Assembly: GCF_013408665.1 (NCBI RefSeq)
Contig: NZ_JACCCL010000001.1
Location: 1,627,136-1,691,135 of the forward strand
Source: Sporosarcina sp. JAI121
Lineage (GTDB): Bacteria; Bacillota; Bacilli; Bacillales_A; Planococcaceae
DNA length: 64,000 nt
Direction: 5' to 3'
Part shown: positions 28,370-37,065 of the stretch, piece by piece
Position numbering within the stretch: the stretch's first letter is position 1
How the letters are laid out: each line of letters starts with the position of its first letter
Notes under the pieces: model-generated
Databases searched by the model: none
What the model saw: only the letters and a program-made list of their open reading frames with translations
What the model was told of the DNA's origin: nothing
Position numbers and translations under genes: made by a program

Positions 28370-28440
28370 TTAACGTATACCCTTGGGAAGTTGAACGCTA
28401 TATGAACATCTACTGATAGTTAAAAGGAGCCATTTTCTGA
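28370..28440. repeat. Imperfect direct repeat, copy 2
   Basis: Partner of the repeat at 25687-25757, sharing CCTTGGGAAGTTGAACG and the following AAAAGGAG. It is followed by GGAGCCA...TGACTCC, a hairpin with TTTT on the minus strand. It lies in a 600-bp gap (28.05-28.65 kb) that otherwise holds only the MFS terminator. Confidence 0.6.
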
Positions 28441-28572
28441 ATTGTCTCAGAACCTGACTCCTACTCATTTTCACTTAACCAAATGAACTACATCACTCAA
28501 ATTGAAACTTCATTCTTAGTCTGCAAGGCTGACGTTGGATACTAATGTCTTTGGCTAAAGGCTGAAATAGCA

Positions 28573-28614
28573 AAACCCGATAAGCCATGGGGAATTCCCC
28601 TGCATATCGGGTTT
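28573..28614. terminator. Terminator after the MFS gene
   Basis: AAACCCGATA pairs with TATCGGGTTT around an inner GGGGAATTCCCC. It lies just past the minus-strand MFS stop at 28654. Confidence 0.85.
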
Positions 28615-28653
28615 ATTACATAAATTAATTTCCAGGAATGATAAGCCCTTTTA

Positions 28654-29814
28654 CTAAGACTTTTTAACATCGATTGGGTTTTTCCCATATATCCAGTAAA
28701 GAATCAAGCCAAATATCACTCCGAGAAAAGACATGGTCGCTATAGAGAGGTAAAGAATTTTGCCGCCAAAAGCACCATAGATCGCTCCCCCGACATAAGA
28801 CGCTAAAATGCCTGACACCCCAAAGAACAATAGCGCCAGCACCGTTTGACCTGTGGCGCGCCACTCTACCGGAACAATCCGATATAAGTACTGAATAGCG
28901 GCGGAATAGAAAACTGGGAATGTTAACAGTTGCATAACTTGCAAATAAGCTAATAGATGCGGATCAGTAATCCACGCCGAGGTAAAGAAACGAATGAAGT
29001 AAAATGCGGTTGCAAATGTGATAATGATCAATTCTTTCCCTTTACGTAGCCACCAGAAGCTTAGCGCAAACACCACAATTTCACTGCTTCCAGCCAAGAA
29101 CCAAGCCTGGCCAATCAATGCTGTACTTCCTCCAAGTTCTCGGATATATACGCCGAGGAATGTATCATTCATCCTCGCTGGAATCGAACAGATAAACACC
29201 AGTAACATGAACAGCAGTGTTTCTTTATTGCTTAAAAAGTGCTTGAGACTGCCTAAGGTAACTGGTTTTCCTGAAACCGGTGCATCCGGCATTTTCCAGC
29301 AGACAATAAAGCAAATTGCACCAATAACAGCAAAAAGAATTGCCATACTATGCGCGCCAAAGTAGGACATTACATAGCCGGTGAGTAACGATACAACTGC
29401 ATAACCCAATGCCCCATATGTACGAATTGATCCATAACTGATTCTTATGGATTCTGCAATAGTAAAGTTAAGGCTTTCGGTCAGCGGATCAATCGGCATC
29501 AGAAAGAAGTAGAGCAGCATAGCGAACAAGATAAGCAAGAGATAACTGGTAGAGTCGTACAACAAATAACCGATTATGCTCGAAAACAAAATCAATATCA
29601 TCAATACTTTACGTATGGTCTTGCTTTTGTCGCTAATCATGCCCCATAAAGGCTGCGTGATAATCGTGACAAACCCTCCTGTCCCAACGATAAAGCCAAT
29701 TTGACCTGGTTTCAGCCCCTGCTCAGCCAAGTATACCGGTAAAAACGGGATGAAGATTGCAAGAAGACCAAAGTATAGAAAATTAAAGCCCCGTAATAAA
29801 TTTTGTGGTTTCAT
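28654..29814 (-). CDS. MFS transporter (PPP/NucH-like group)
   Basis: The 386-residue protein has 12 predicted helices. Features are FGLLAIFIPFLPVYLAEQGL at the N-terminus and QPLWGMISDKSKTIRK in the loop after helix 2, the MFS motif A position. It resembles the 3-phenylpropionate/nucleoside-H+ symporter-like MFS_1 group. Two in-frame ATGs exist; 29814 is chosen because 29826 sits directly on the GTGAGG site. The substrate is not evident and the gene stands alone. Confidence 0.8.
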   Translation of the reverse strand: MKPQNLLRGFNFLYFGLLAIFIPFLPVYLAEQGLKPGQIGFIVGTGGFVTIITQPLWGMISDKSKTIRKVLMILILFSSIIGYLLYDSTSYLLLILFAMLLYFFLMPIDPLTESLNFTIAESIRISYGSIRTYGALGYAVVSLLTGYVMSYFGAHSMAILFAVIGAICFIVCWKMPDAPVSGKPVTLGSLKHFLSNKETLLFMLLVFICSIPARMNDTFLGVYIRELGGSTALIGQAWFLAGSSEIVVFALSFWWLRKGKELIIITFATAFYFIRFFTSAWITDPHLLAYLQVMQLLTFPVFYSAAIQYLYRIVPVEWRATGQTVLALLFFGVSGILASYVGGAIYGAFGGKILYLSIATMSFLGVIFGLILYWIYGKNPIDVKKS

Positions 29815-29897
29815 AAGCGTTAGCATACCTCACATATTCGAATCGTTAATTAAATTTTAGCTTTGTAAGTATATCATATTACACCATTCAAAATCGT

Positions 29898-30482
29898 TTA
29901 TCCCACCAGAATTGATACTGCACTATATACTAATAACAAAGCCATCACAATGTTAAACTGATTTCGATACTTTGATAAGAACTTTTGAAAAATCGAACCA
30001 AACAAACTCCAAGTGCTAGTACTTAGGAAACCAACAACCGCCAGAAATAACGAAAAAAGTAGTAAGACCATATGCGAAGTATGATACGGCAGGATGAACG
30101 TTGCTACAACTGTTATGCCAAATAATACACCTTTCGGATTGACGAATTGTAAAAGCATGCCTGCAATAAAACTATTATACTTGCCTCCATCATCCTCATC
30201 CGCACTTTTTTTACTGGTCACGATTTTTATAGCAAGATACACCATATAGCCCGCTCCTAGGATCATCATGGGAAGTTCAATTTTTGGGATGAAATTATGA
30301 AGTACTAGATTAAAATAACTAGATAATAACATAATGACAAAGAAGCCGGCACCAACTCCTAAACAAAACCTAAGTGTCTTCTTAAACCCATATTCATTAG
30401 CAAATAACATCGCCATAATATTATTAGGACCTGGCGTAAAACTAGTAATAAAAACATACAACAAAAATGATACTAATGGCAT
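29898..30482 (-). CDS. LysE family amino-acid exporter
   Basis: The 194-residue membrane protein has six predicted helices and the family signature SFTPGPNNIMAM near residues 14-25, plus the FVNPKGVLFGI segment. LysE-family proteins export basic or neutral amino acids or related metabolites. ATG at 30482 is 6 bp after GGGAGG. It is transcribed divergently from an XRE-cupin regulator gene across a 114-bp region with inverted repeats, so the regulator probably controls it. Confidence 0.88.
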   Translation of the reverse strand: MPLVSFLLYVFITSFTPGPNNIMAMLFANEYGFKKTLRFCLGVGAGFFVIMLLSSYFNLVLHNFIPKIELPMMILGAGYMVYLAIKIVTSKKSADEDDGGKYNSFIAGMLLQFVNPKGVLFGITVVATFILPYHTSHMVLLLFSLFLAVVGFLSTSTWSLFGSIFQKFLSKYRNQFNIVMALLLVYSAVSILVG

Positions 30483-30527
30483 AATGGACCTCCCAATCGC
30501 AATGTATGTTATAATGTCTTAAATAGA

Positions 30528-30578
30528 CAATATAACGTATTACTTTTTATTGTACAGTTTAGACGTTATATTGTACAG
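30528..30578. promoter_or_regulatory. Operator-like inverted repeat between LysE and XRE-cupin genes
   Basis: A perfect 11-bp inverted repeat, CAATATAACGT (30528-30538) and ACGTTATATTG (30563-30573), has arms separated by 24 bp. A direct repeat TATTGTACAG (30549 and 30570) overlaps it. This sits in the shared divergent promoter region and is a natural binding site for the adjacent regulator. Confidence 0.55.
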
Positions 30579-30596
30579 AAGAAAAGGTGGCTGATT

Positions 30597-31151
30597 ATGG
30601 AGGAAATACATCTTGTACTTGCAAAAAATTTAAAAGTCTTTAGAGAAAATAAGAAATTAACTTTGGAAAAGGTTGCAGAATTAACTGGAGTCAGCAAAAC
30701 AATGATTGGTCAAATTGAAAGAGGAGAATCAACCCCAACAATTACAACCCTTTGGAAAATAGCAAATGGATTAAAGATTTCTTTTACTTCCCTGATAAAT
30801 AATCCGCAGCCAGATACAAAAGTTGTTTTAAAAAGTGAAATTCAAGCATTATCTGAAGACAATGGAAAATATAGAGTCTATCCATACTTTCCATTCGAAG
30901 AAGATAAACGATTTGAAGTGTATTCAGTAGAGATTGATAAAGGGGGATTCCTAAGCGCCGATTCGCACAATGAGGGTACTGAAGAGCTCATAACTGTTTT
31001 TGAAGGGAAATTGACGATACGTGTAAATAACGGGGAATATACCGTTGGAAGTGGTGATTCGATCCGGTTTAAGGCCGATAGACCCCATACCTATCATAAT
31101 TCTGGGGAAACAGTAACCCGATTGAGTATGATTTTGTATTATCCGGCTTGA
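30597..31151 (+). CDS. XRE-family transcriptional regulator with cupin domain
   Basis: The 184-residue protein has an N-terminal Xre helix-turn-helix (about residues 8-62, with LTLEKVAELTGVSKTMIGQI) and a C-terminal cupin (about 110-180, with DSHNEGTEELITVFEG and FKADRPHTYHNSG). Proteins of this layout sense small ligands and often repress adjacent amino-acid exporters. ATG at 30597 follows AAGGTGG. The likely target is the divergent lysE-type gene and possibly itself. Confidence 0.9.
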   Translation: MEEIHLVLAKNLKVFRENKKLTLEKVAELTGVSKTMIGQIERGESTPTITTLWKIANGLKISFTSLINNPQPDTKVVLKSEIQALSEDNGKYRVYPYFPFEEDKRFEVYSVEIDKGGFLSADSHNEGTEELITVFEGKLTIRVNNGEYTVGSGDSIRFKADRPHTYHNSGETVTRLSMILYYPA

Positions 31152-31201
31152 AAAGGGGCTAATCCGTGAGTCATTATCGACTTGTCGGATAGTCCCTTTA
31201 G
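31152..31201 (+). terminator. Terminator of the XRE-cupin gene
   Basis: AAAGGGGCTAATCCG pairs with CGGATAGTCCCTTT immediately after the stop codon; the U tract is weak. Confidence 0.65.
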
Positions 31202-31340
31202 CTTCTGTTTTTAACCTGTACCAAAGGTAACCAGTAAATGACCGCTTACTTTTGTGATCAAACATTAGACACCCTATGTACAGATGCTTTCGGATCGCTT
31301 TGGACTGAACGACTACTGCACCATTATCGGGATTTCTTGC

Positions 31341-31381
31341 TGCGTAGGGATGCAACTTTGTCGCATCCCTACGCATTTTTT
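31341..31381 (+). terminator. Orphan strong terminator
   Basis: A perfect 13-bp stem, TGCGTAGGGATGC with GCATCCCTACGCA, is followed by TTTTTT. No intact gene ends here; 31.2-31.34 kb shows no gene I recognise. Confidence 0.8.
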
Positions 31382-31627
31382 CGTTAATCGTCCGGTGCTC
31401 GCTCGTCCGTCGCTCTCCAAAGATACAGGTACACGAAGTACTAAAGCTATTGGGAATGAGTGAATAACCACTATCCTTTCCATAAAGGGGCAGCCAAAGA
31501 TGCAATTTTGACTGCTTACTCCTTCCTTATAGCATTTCCTTCTCGAATTTAAGGCAGTGTCACTTTCTCCATAGCATCACACTGTTACTTGTATGATTTT
31601 CTTAAAATAAGCAAAGAGGCTTTAGTA

Positions 31628-31905
31628 AAAGAGGTGGAGTGGCCGAAATTTCATCTTCGGGGACTTGCAACCTCTATAGAAAGGTAGTTATTCTTTCCTC
31701 TTCCAAAGTAGTTGCATTTTTCACTCGAGCATTGTAGGTACGCGGCGGACAGATAGCCGGGACAGGATGACCAAGAGGGAATGAACTGCAATTCCTCCCC
31801 AAAGGATGTGGTTGGAAGTGACGGAGTCATTTCCAGCCACATTTAACACGCGGTAAAGGTGTAGCGATTATGTCGTCCAAAGCGGGTCGGAGATGTACAA
31901 GTGCA
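31628..31905 (+). ncRNA. Highly structured orphan RNA-like segment
   Basis: The segment is GC-richer than its surroundings and has successive strong hairpins on the plus strand. These are GAGGT...ACCTC enclosing CCGAA...TTCGG (31631-31676), GAAAG...CTTTC, GAGG/GAAT...ATTC/CTC, and a 17-bp stem ATGTGGTTGGAAGTGAC with GTCATTTCCAGCCACAT near 31805-31842. A further GCGG-rich part follows. There is no coding frame, tRNA or rRNA here. It may be an orphan transposon-associated RNA (HEARO/omega-RNA type is one idea) or another unclassified structured RNA. The strand is assumed. Confidence 0.4.
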
Positions 31906-32014
31906 AATATAGACTTTTATGTTCTTCTTACAGGTGCTTTATGTAAGAAAGTGGTTAATCAACAGACGTGAGTTATAAACTAACTTAAATGGACGTTCCT
32001 TTTAACAATGTCGA

Positions 32015-32353
32015 TTACAGCTTTTTAACAAATTCGGATTTTAGTTTCATAGCCCCAAAACCATCAATTTTGCAATCAATATCATGATCGCCATCAACCA
32101 AACGTATTCCTTTTACTTTTGTACCTACTTTTACGACTGATGAACTTCCTTTTACTTTAAGATCTTTGATTACTGTTATGGAATCACCATCACTTAAGAC
32201 ATTTCCATTCGCATCTTTAACAACTTTTTCTTCACTATTTTCAGGCTCCGATGCCAAAGTCCACTCGTGAGCACATTCCGGGCAAACAAAAAGATTTCCA
32301 TCCTCGTAAGTATATTCTGAATTACATTTTGGGCAATTTGGTAAATCAATCAT
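32015..32353 (-). CDS. PhnA/YjdM family zinc-ribbon protein
   Basis: This 112-residue cytoplasmic protein has an N-terminal zinc ribbon ([19 protein letters not shown], that is CPKC near residue 7 and CPEC near residue 24) and a C-terminal PhnA beta domain ([35 protein letters not shown]). The family was named for a phosphonate locus but is not required for phosphonate use; its function is unclear. ATG at 32353 follows GGAGG. The gap 32.35-32.7 kb upstream holds nothing I recognise. Confidence 0.92.
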   Translation of the reverse strand: MIDLPNCPKCNSEYTYEDGNLFVCPECAHEWTLASEPENSEEKVVKDANGNVLSDGDSITVIKDLKVKGSSSVVKVGTKVKGIRLVDGDHDIDCKIDGFGAMKLKSEFVKKL

Positions 32354-32695
32354 AATTTCATTTCCTCCATCCGTTTTGTTAATTCCATTAGAAAAGAATT
32401 ATTTTCGAATTCCTTCTACAACTACGTAAAAATTGTGCTTTCCAACCTTTAATTATAAGCGAATAACCGTAATTTAAACAACTTTATCCTCATTAAAACG
32501 CCGGAATGACTGATGTCGTAGAATTTGGCTTAATTGAACAACCTTATTCATAAAAAACAACTCAAGTAAATGCAATATGAACTGTCGGATAAAAATCATC
32601 ATTCCAACACATACTACCATTTAACCATCTACACTTTAAGATGTGCTCAATGTTCAGAAATTACCGTAAGTCTACTTACTTTAGGGGAGGATGTC

Positions 32696-33922
32696 TTGAA
32701 TAAGTTATTAAAAGTAAAAGCGACTTGGACCCCTATTTGGACGGTCGCTTTACTCATGTTGTGTATGATTAGTATTTATCTGCCTGTATTTGGAGGCTCA
32801 AGTCAAAGATTAACGGATTTCCTCCTCATTATCGTTAATGAGGATGAAGGTGTATCTTCTTACATTACAGGTAGAGAAATCGTAGACAATCTTATTAGAA
32901 AACAAAATGGACATACGTTTAACTGGAGACCGGTAGCAAACAGAGATGCTGCAATAAATGAAATTAAAAACAATCAAGCCTATGGAGCTTTAATTATCCC
33001 ATCTGAGTATTCTAGGGACATTTCGGAATTACGTGATGTTCTGATAACAGGAAAAACGGAAGGAAAGGCTGTTAAGTAGGAGATATTAATTAATGAAGGT
33101 GGAGGTCAGTCGACAACACTGATAGCGAAAAATGCGCTAGAAACGATCGCCAATCTGGCTTCAGCCAATATTAACCACCATTTAAAAGAGGAATTAATAA
33201 ACAACAATATTCTATTAAACCCCCAAGTCGCAACTTTGATGGATAACCCGATACGATATACCGTGACAAAAGCATTGGGGCTTCCTGAACACACAAATAA
33301 CGGAATGACTCCCTTTATGATTGTCCTAATCACTTCAATTACAGGACTTATGAGCGTACAAATGATTAATGGTTATTTAAAAAATATTAGCACGACTATT
33401 AGAAAAAGCGGTCATCTATTAAGCGACACCCAAATTCTTGTCACCGGAATGCTGTTAGGCATTATATTATCCGGAAGCGTAGCTGCAGTTTTGCAATTGG
33501 CTGTATTTGGTGTTTTCGGAAGCTCACACTCGACTAGTATCTGGCTCATACTCTTATTCACATTTTTATGTTGTATGACGATGTATTTCCAATTTAAAAT
33601 GATTACTCTGTTTTTGGGAAAATGGGGGATACTGGTGATGTTCCCAATTAATATTATGGGGATCTTCTCCAGTGGAGGAGCGGTTCCGATTGCGACCTTA
33701 CCATTAATCCATCACATTTTCAGCACATTCTTACCTGCACGCCATATGGTAGATGGATTAAGGGTAATGCTCTATTACAATGGAAAATTGCAAGCTGGTC
33801 TTGGAATCTCTTTATTGATTATCCTACTCTATTTCGTTCTTTTTCTAGGAACTTGTATAGCAGTTGTTACTCGTACTTATAAAAAAGAACACAGTAAAAC
33901 TAAGGCGACGTCCACATCCTGA
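32696..33922 (+). pseudogene. YhgE/DUF3533-like membrane protein gene with in-frame amber stop
   Basis: The reading frame starts at TTG 32696 (5 bp after GGGGAGG) and runs in a single frame to TGA 33920-33922. It is interrupted only by TAG at 33077-33079 (codon 128). Before the stop there is one N-terminal helix and a soluble domain (NNQAYGALIIPSEYSRD). After it the soluble domain resumes (INEGGGQSTTLIAKNALE) followed by five to six helices. Order and motifs fit YhgE/Pip or DUF3533-type ABC-2-like membrane proteins of about 400 residues. The gene is inactivated, suppressed, or carries a sequence error. Confidence 0.82.
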
Positions 33923-33936
33923 AAAGTAGCGAAAAT

Positions 33937-34336
33937 CTAGAAATGGGTAACAGATAAAATAGTTCTTTTATGTGAAGTTATCAATCGCTCCACTGCATCA
34001 AGCGCATGAATATCAAAAATGTTGGTCGATTCATATTTGCATTCGATTCTATTTTTGGCATGCTGGCCGCTTGATATTTTTTTGCTTTTTAATTTTTCTT
34101 GGGCTACTATTTCAAAAAGACTCTTCTCTTTTATAATTTGTTCATGAGCTTGACTCTGTTGTTCAGCCCTCTAACTGCTTCTGTAGCCAATAATCTATGT
34201 AACTTCCTGTATAGGCATGCGCCTCGCCCTCTTACACTTCCTAAATTGTTGTAACAAGTTCGTATAAGGCCTCGTGATTATGACTTAATAACACAAGTGC
34301 TCCATAGTGATAGCACAGTTCATCAAGAACAAACTG
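33937..34336 (-). pseudogene. Degraded ABC-F family ATPase gene
   Basis: Minus-strand pieces in different frames match one ABC-F protein in order: QFVLDELCYHYGALVLLSHN (end of the first ATPase domain), AYTGSYIDYWLQKQLE, then after a frameshift AEQQSQAHEQIIKEKSLFE (inter-domain linker), and finally STNIFDIHALDAVERL with TILSVTH (second Walker B/H-loop region). Stops and shifts separate the parts and the signature motif is missing. It fills the gap between the amber-interrupted membrane gene and the CPBP gene. Such proteins usually protect ribosomes from antibiotics. Confidence 0.75.
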
Positions 34337-34360
34337 ACATTTTGCTGCTCATTTCAACAT

Positions 34361-34978
34361 CTACAAGAATGTCAAAATATATATCCCTGCAATATTCGCC
34401 AGAAAATGGGCAATCGTTGTTAAATATACATTCTTTGTCTTTAAAAATAATATTCCATAGAGAATACTGTCTATTAAAATAAAGCCAATATCGTACATGA
34501 CAACACTCATTGAACCAGCTGAAAGATGGGCAAACGCGAATAAAATTGAAATTGCGATAATAGCTATTTTAGAATCTACTAATTCCGATAATTTTTCTTG
34601 AGCGAAACCACGAAATGCAAGTTCTTCCCCAAAAGCGAGTAGTAAAAGTTGCGGAAACAGTACAACTATAGAACTTATGTGTAACATTGGCTCGACCCGT
34701 TCCATGACATGCTCATTAAATGCTGGCACTACATAATGAGCTAACACAATTTGACCGATAACTGCTAAAAAGGGAAGTATAATAAGCCACCAATACTTGT
34801 GAATATCTTCTTTCGTTTTTCCCCATTGAAATGTAAAGACTGAAAATTTATTTTGAAATTTCTTTTTTTCATATAGTATATAGGCAATGGAAAAAATAAT
34901 AGCCAAACCGCTAAAAGGTGATAGTGCTAAAATAGCAAAAATAATGAGTAGCGATAGTACTTTTCCATTTTTCCTCAT
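34361..34978 (-). CDS. CPBP family intramembrane glutamic protease
   Basis: The 205-residue protein has about six hydrophobic segments and the CPBP/Abi motifs: EELAFRGFAQEKL (EExxxR), FAFAHLSAG and AHFLAN. ATG at 34978 is 6 bp after GGAGG, better spaced than the ATG at 34984. Family members include CaaX-prenyl-protease-like and bacteriocin self-immunity proteins; the role here is unknown. Confidence 0.87.
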   Translation of the reverse strand: MRKNGKVLSLLIIFAILALSPFSGLAIIFSIAYILYEKKKFQNKFSVFTFQWGKTKEDIHKYWWLIILPFLAVIGQIVLAHYVVPAFNEHVMERVEPMLHISSIVVLFPQLLLLAFGEELAFRGFAQEKLSELVDSKIAIIAISILFAFAHLSAGSMSVVMYDIGFILIDSILYGILFLKTKNVYLTTIAHFLANIAGIYILTFL

Positions 34979-35078
34979 TTTCATCCTCCAAATCGTAATA
35001 GCTTTTATAAACTGAATGGATTCGGGTTTTATCTAAGTTCTTTATTAACGATTTGCTTTCCGTTTATGATTGGCATTT

Positions 35079-35234
35079 TCAAATTAATTTATCTTTTGGT
35101 AATGAATCCATGAAGAAAGATTTCAACAATCCTTCACTTTTATTTGTTCTAATCGGCTGTTCTAACCAGTTGAGAAATTCTGCTCCATCAAAAAGAAAAA
35201 AACGATGCGCCTTTACTACCAACGGTTTACTCTA
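35079..35234 (-). other. Short open stretch, possible gene relic
   Basis: In the 35.0-35.36 kb gap the minus strand is open for about 51 codons ending at TGA 35079, reading KAHRFFLFDGAEFLNWLEQP in the middle. It has no start with a ribosome-binding site and I do not recognise it. The composition looks protein-like, consistent with other relics nearby. Nothing else is seen in this gap. Confidence 0.25.
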
Positions 35235-35358
35235 TTTCAAAATCACAATCCCATTCTCATCTCTTTTGAAGATCAATAATTTTATTCCTTTCATACAAAT
35301 GAGTAATGTGAGGAATATGATACAATCGAGTAAATAACTCACAAAATAGGAGAACGAT

Positions 35359-35631
35359 ATGTGCCGTAACATTAAAACACTATTTAACTTTGCCCCTGTG
35401 GCTACCGACGATGAAATTTATGCAGCTTCACTTCAATATATTCGAAAGGTCTCCGGTTTCAACAAACCATCTAAAGCAAACGAGAACGATTTTTATCGTG
35501 CTGTACAAGAAGTGGCTTTCACTACGCAAAATTTACTAAACAACCTGGTAACAAATGCAGATCCTCGTGATCGAGAAATTGAAGCAGAACGTGCTCGAAT
35601 AAGAACTGCAAAAAGATTTGGAACTGAATAG
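35359..35631 (+). CDS. DUF2277 family protein
   Basis: This 90-residue protein starts MCRNIKTLFNFAPVATDDEI and continues LQYIRKVSGFNKPSKANENDF, the almost invariant core of DUF2277. It is cytoplasmic and helical, and its function is unknown. ATG at 35359 follows AGGAGAACG. It stands alone among relics, followed at 35782 by a terminator-like hairpin. Confidence 0.92.
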   Translation: MCRNIKTLFNFAPVATDDEIYAASLQYIRKVSGFNKPSKANENDFYRAVQEVAFTTQNLLNNLVTNADPRDREIEAERARIRTAKRFGTE

Positions 35632-35781
35632 AGTTCAGAAAAAGGAAATTAGAATGGTTAAGATTTATGTTGAGATTTTCGATAGTTGCTAATTATGCCG
35701 TGGTTTCATACTAATATAGAATTTGCATAGTTGATATGAATACAAATCAGCATAGTCCCTATTATTGCATAATCAAAATGC

Positions 35782-35818
35782 CCCCTTCAATTTGCCATTA
35801 GCTTTATTGAAGAGGGCT
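35782..35818. terminator. Terminator-like hairpin
   Basis: GCCCCCTTCAAT pairs with ATTGAAGAGGGC. It could terminate either DUF2277 (plus) or the GlmS relic (minus). Confidence 0.55.
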
Positions 35819-35855
35819 TCTATATGTATTTATAAAAAAGGTAGCTACTGTTTTA

Positions 35856-35994
35856 CTACGTCCAAATTCCTTTATTCAGGTAATAGCGAAGTGCAATTCC
35901 TGCTAAATCATATCCACGATAGTCTAACTTCTCGAGTCCCTTTAATAAAATTTCTAGCATCCAAATCACCAATAAAACCTACTATTCCACACAT
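35856..35994 (-). pseudogene. glmS: N-terminal fragment of GlmS, frameshifted
   Basis: From ATG 35994 the minus strand reads MCGIVGFIGDLDAR, the N-terminal nucleophile and start of the glutaminase domain of glucosamine-6-phosphate synthase. After a one-base shift it continues EILLKGLEKLDYRGYDLAGI before stops at 35856. Only about 45 of some 600 codons remain. A functional glmS must be elsewhere because the enzyme is needed for wall synthesis, so this is a duplicated or displaced fragment. The 36.0-36.2 kb stretch beyond it holds nothing recognised. Confidence 0.88.
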
Positions 35995-36214
35995 ATTTTT
36001 TCCTTAGATGTTTGCAAAATCATTAACACTAAACTACACCTCAGCTGAATTAGCGACCGGGCAATTGCGATTGCGAGGTTTCCGCCGAAAGATTCGATAC
36101 TCCTCCACCTCGTCTGCTGAAAAATAGTGTTGTCCGATTTATTTCAGAGTCTACCCCCATTTATTAAACTATGCAGAATGGCAGTGATATTGAGGCGTTT
36201 CATGAAGAAATTTC

Positions 36215-36682
36215 TTAAAGGCGATAACACATTATAATGAGTTCTCCTCTCGTACCCATCACTCTATGGCCTTCATCAATATAACCACACTTTTTGTACA
36301 CAGCTTGAGCTATTTCATTCTTAACATTTACAGCCAATACAATCTCATTAATGTTCACAAAATGGCTATTTACTAGTTCTGGAACAAGCATCAATGCATT
36401 CTTGGCATAGCCTTTACCTTGATGATGGAAATCGGTTGAAAAAGTTCTAATTAAGATGGCATTTTCATTAGTAGAGTATGGTTCTACCCCTTCGCATCTA
36501 TGTAAAGCAAAAAAGGTCACCAATTGTTTGTTTTTCATTGCTAATACCGAGAACAGATTCTTATCAGCTTTTGAAAGGTTAATTGCGTCCCTGGGGGTAC
36601 CCGTAAATCGCAGTTGTTCTTCCGTTATTGTATAGTTTTGTATAAGATTATCAAATTCATCGGTGTAAAAATGTAGTTTCAT
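36215..36682 (-). CDS. GNAT family N-acetyltransferase
   Basis: The 155-residue protein has the GNAT fold. Motif A appears as RTFSTDFHHQGKGYAKNAL (Q/RxxGxG/A acetyl-CoA site, about residues 89-107), followed by LAVNVKNEIAQAVYKKCGY and ending in a GELIIMCYRL strand. ATG at 36682 follows GGAGG at about 9 bp. The acyl acceptor is unknown. The 36.7-37.07 kb gap upstream contains only the terminator at 36924. Confidence 0.88.
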   Translation of the reverse strand: MKLHFYTDEFDNLIQNYTITEEQLRFTGTPRDAINLSKADKNLFSVLAMKNKQLVTFFALHRCEGVEPYSTNENAILIRTFSTDFHHQGKGYAKNALMLVPELVNSHFVNINEIVLAVNVKNEIAQAVYKKCGYIDEGHRVMGTRGELIIMCYRL

Positions 36683-36923
36683 TTATTCCAATCCTCCTCA
36701 AAACAGGATCAATTTTCTACTTAAGAAATTTTATGTATTTTTTTGTTAGATAATTAACCTTTCTAATAACCTTTTCCCCTAGATGATAGATACCGATAAT
36801 TCCAAAGAGTTATTTTATTATACCAGGAGTTATCGGAGTAATCTAAAAATAAATACATTATATCAAAAAATATTCTTTTCTATTTGATACAACAGCCTTT
36901 CCTCCAAATTTAAGAACAAAAAA

Positions 36924-36950
36924 AGAGACTCCTGAATCTGCGGAGTCTCT
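36924..36950 (-). terminator. Terminator of the SEC-C protein gene
   Basis: AGAGACTCC pairs with GGAGTCTCT and is followed by TTTTTTTG on the minus strand. Confidence 0.85.
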
Positions 36951-37065
36951 CTCTTCCTACACTTCATTGCTATGTTGAATATAATTATATAAAGGTAGTT
37001 CCGTCTGTCTTTGAATTCCTTAATAATGAATGAGGTTTTTTTTATGATTATTTCTATTGTATAAT

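Noticed and set aside
30951-31505. Minus-strand frame of 184 codons opposite the XRE-cupin gene
   Set aside because: It overlaps the C-terminus of a clear regulator gene, has no ribosome-binding site, crosses two terminator hairpins, and its protein is low in recognisable motifs.
31651-31842. Minus-strand 63-codon frame
   Set aside because: It lies in the structured RNA-like segment; palindromic sequence keeps it open, and no ribosome-binding site precedes it.
35765-36007. Plus-strand 80-codon frame
   Set aside because: It is antisense to the GlmS relic, and the GlmS match explains the coding character.
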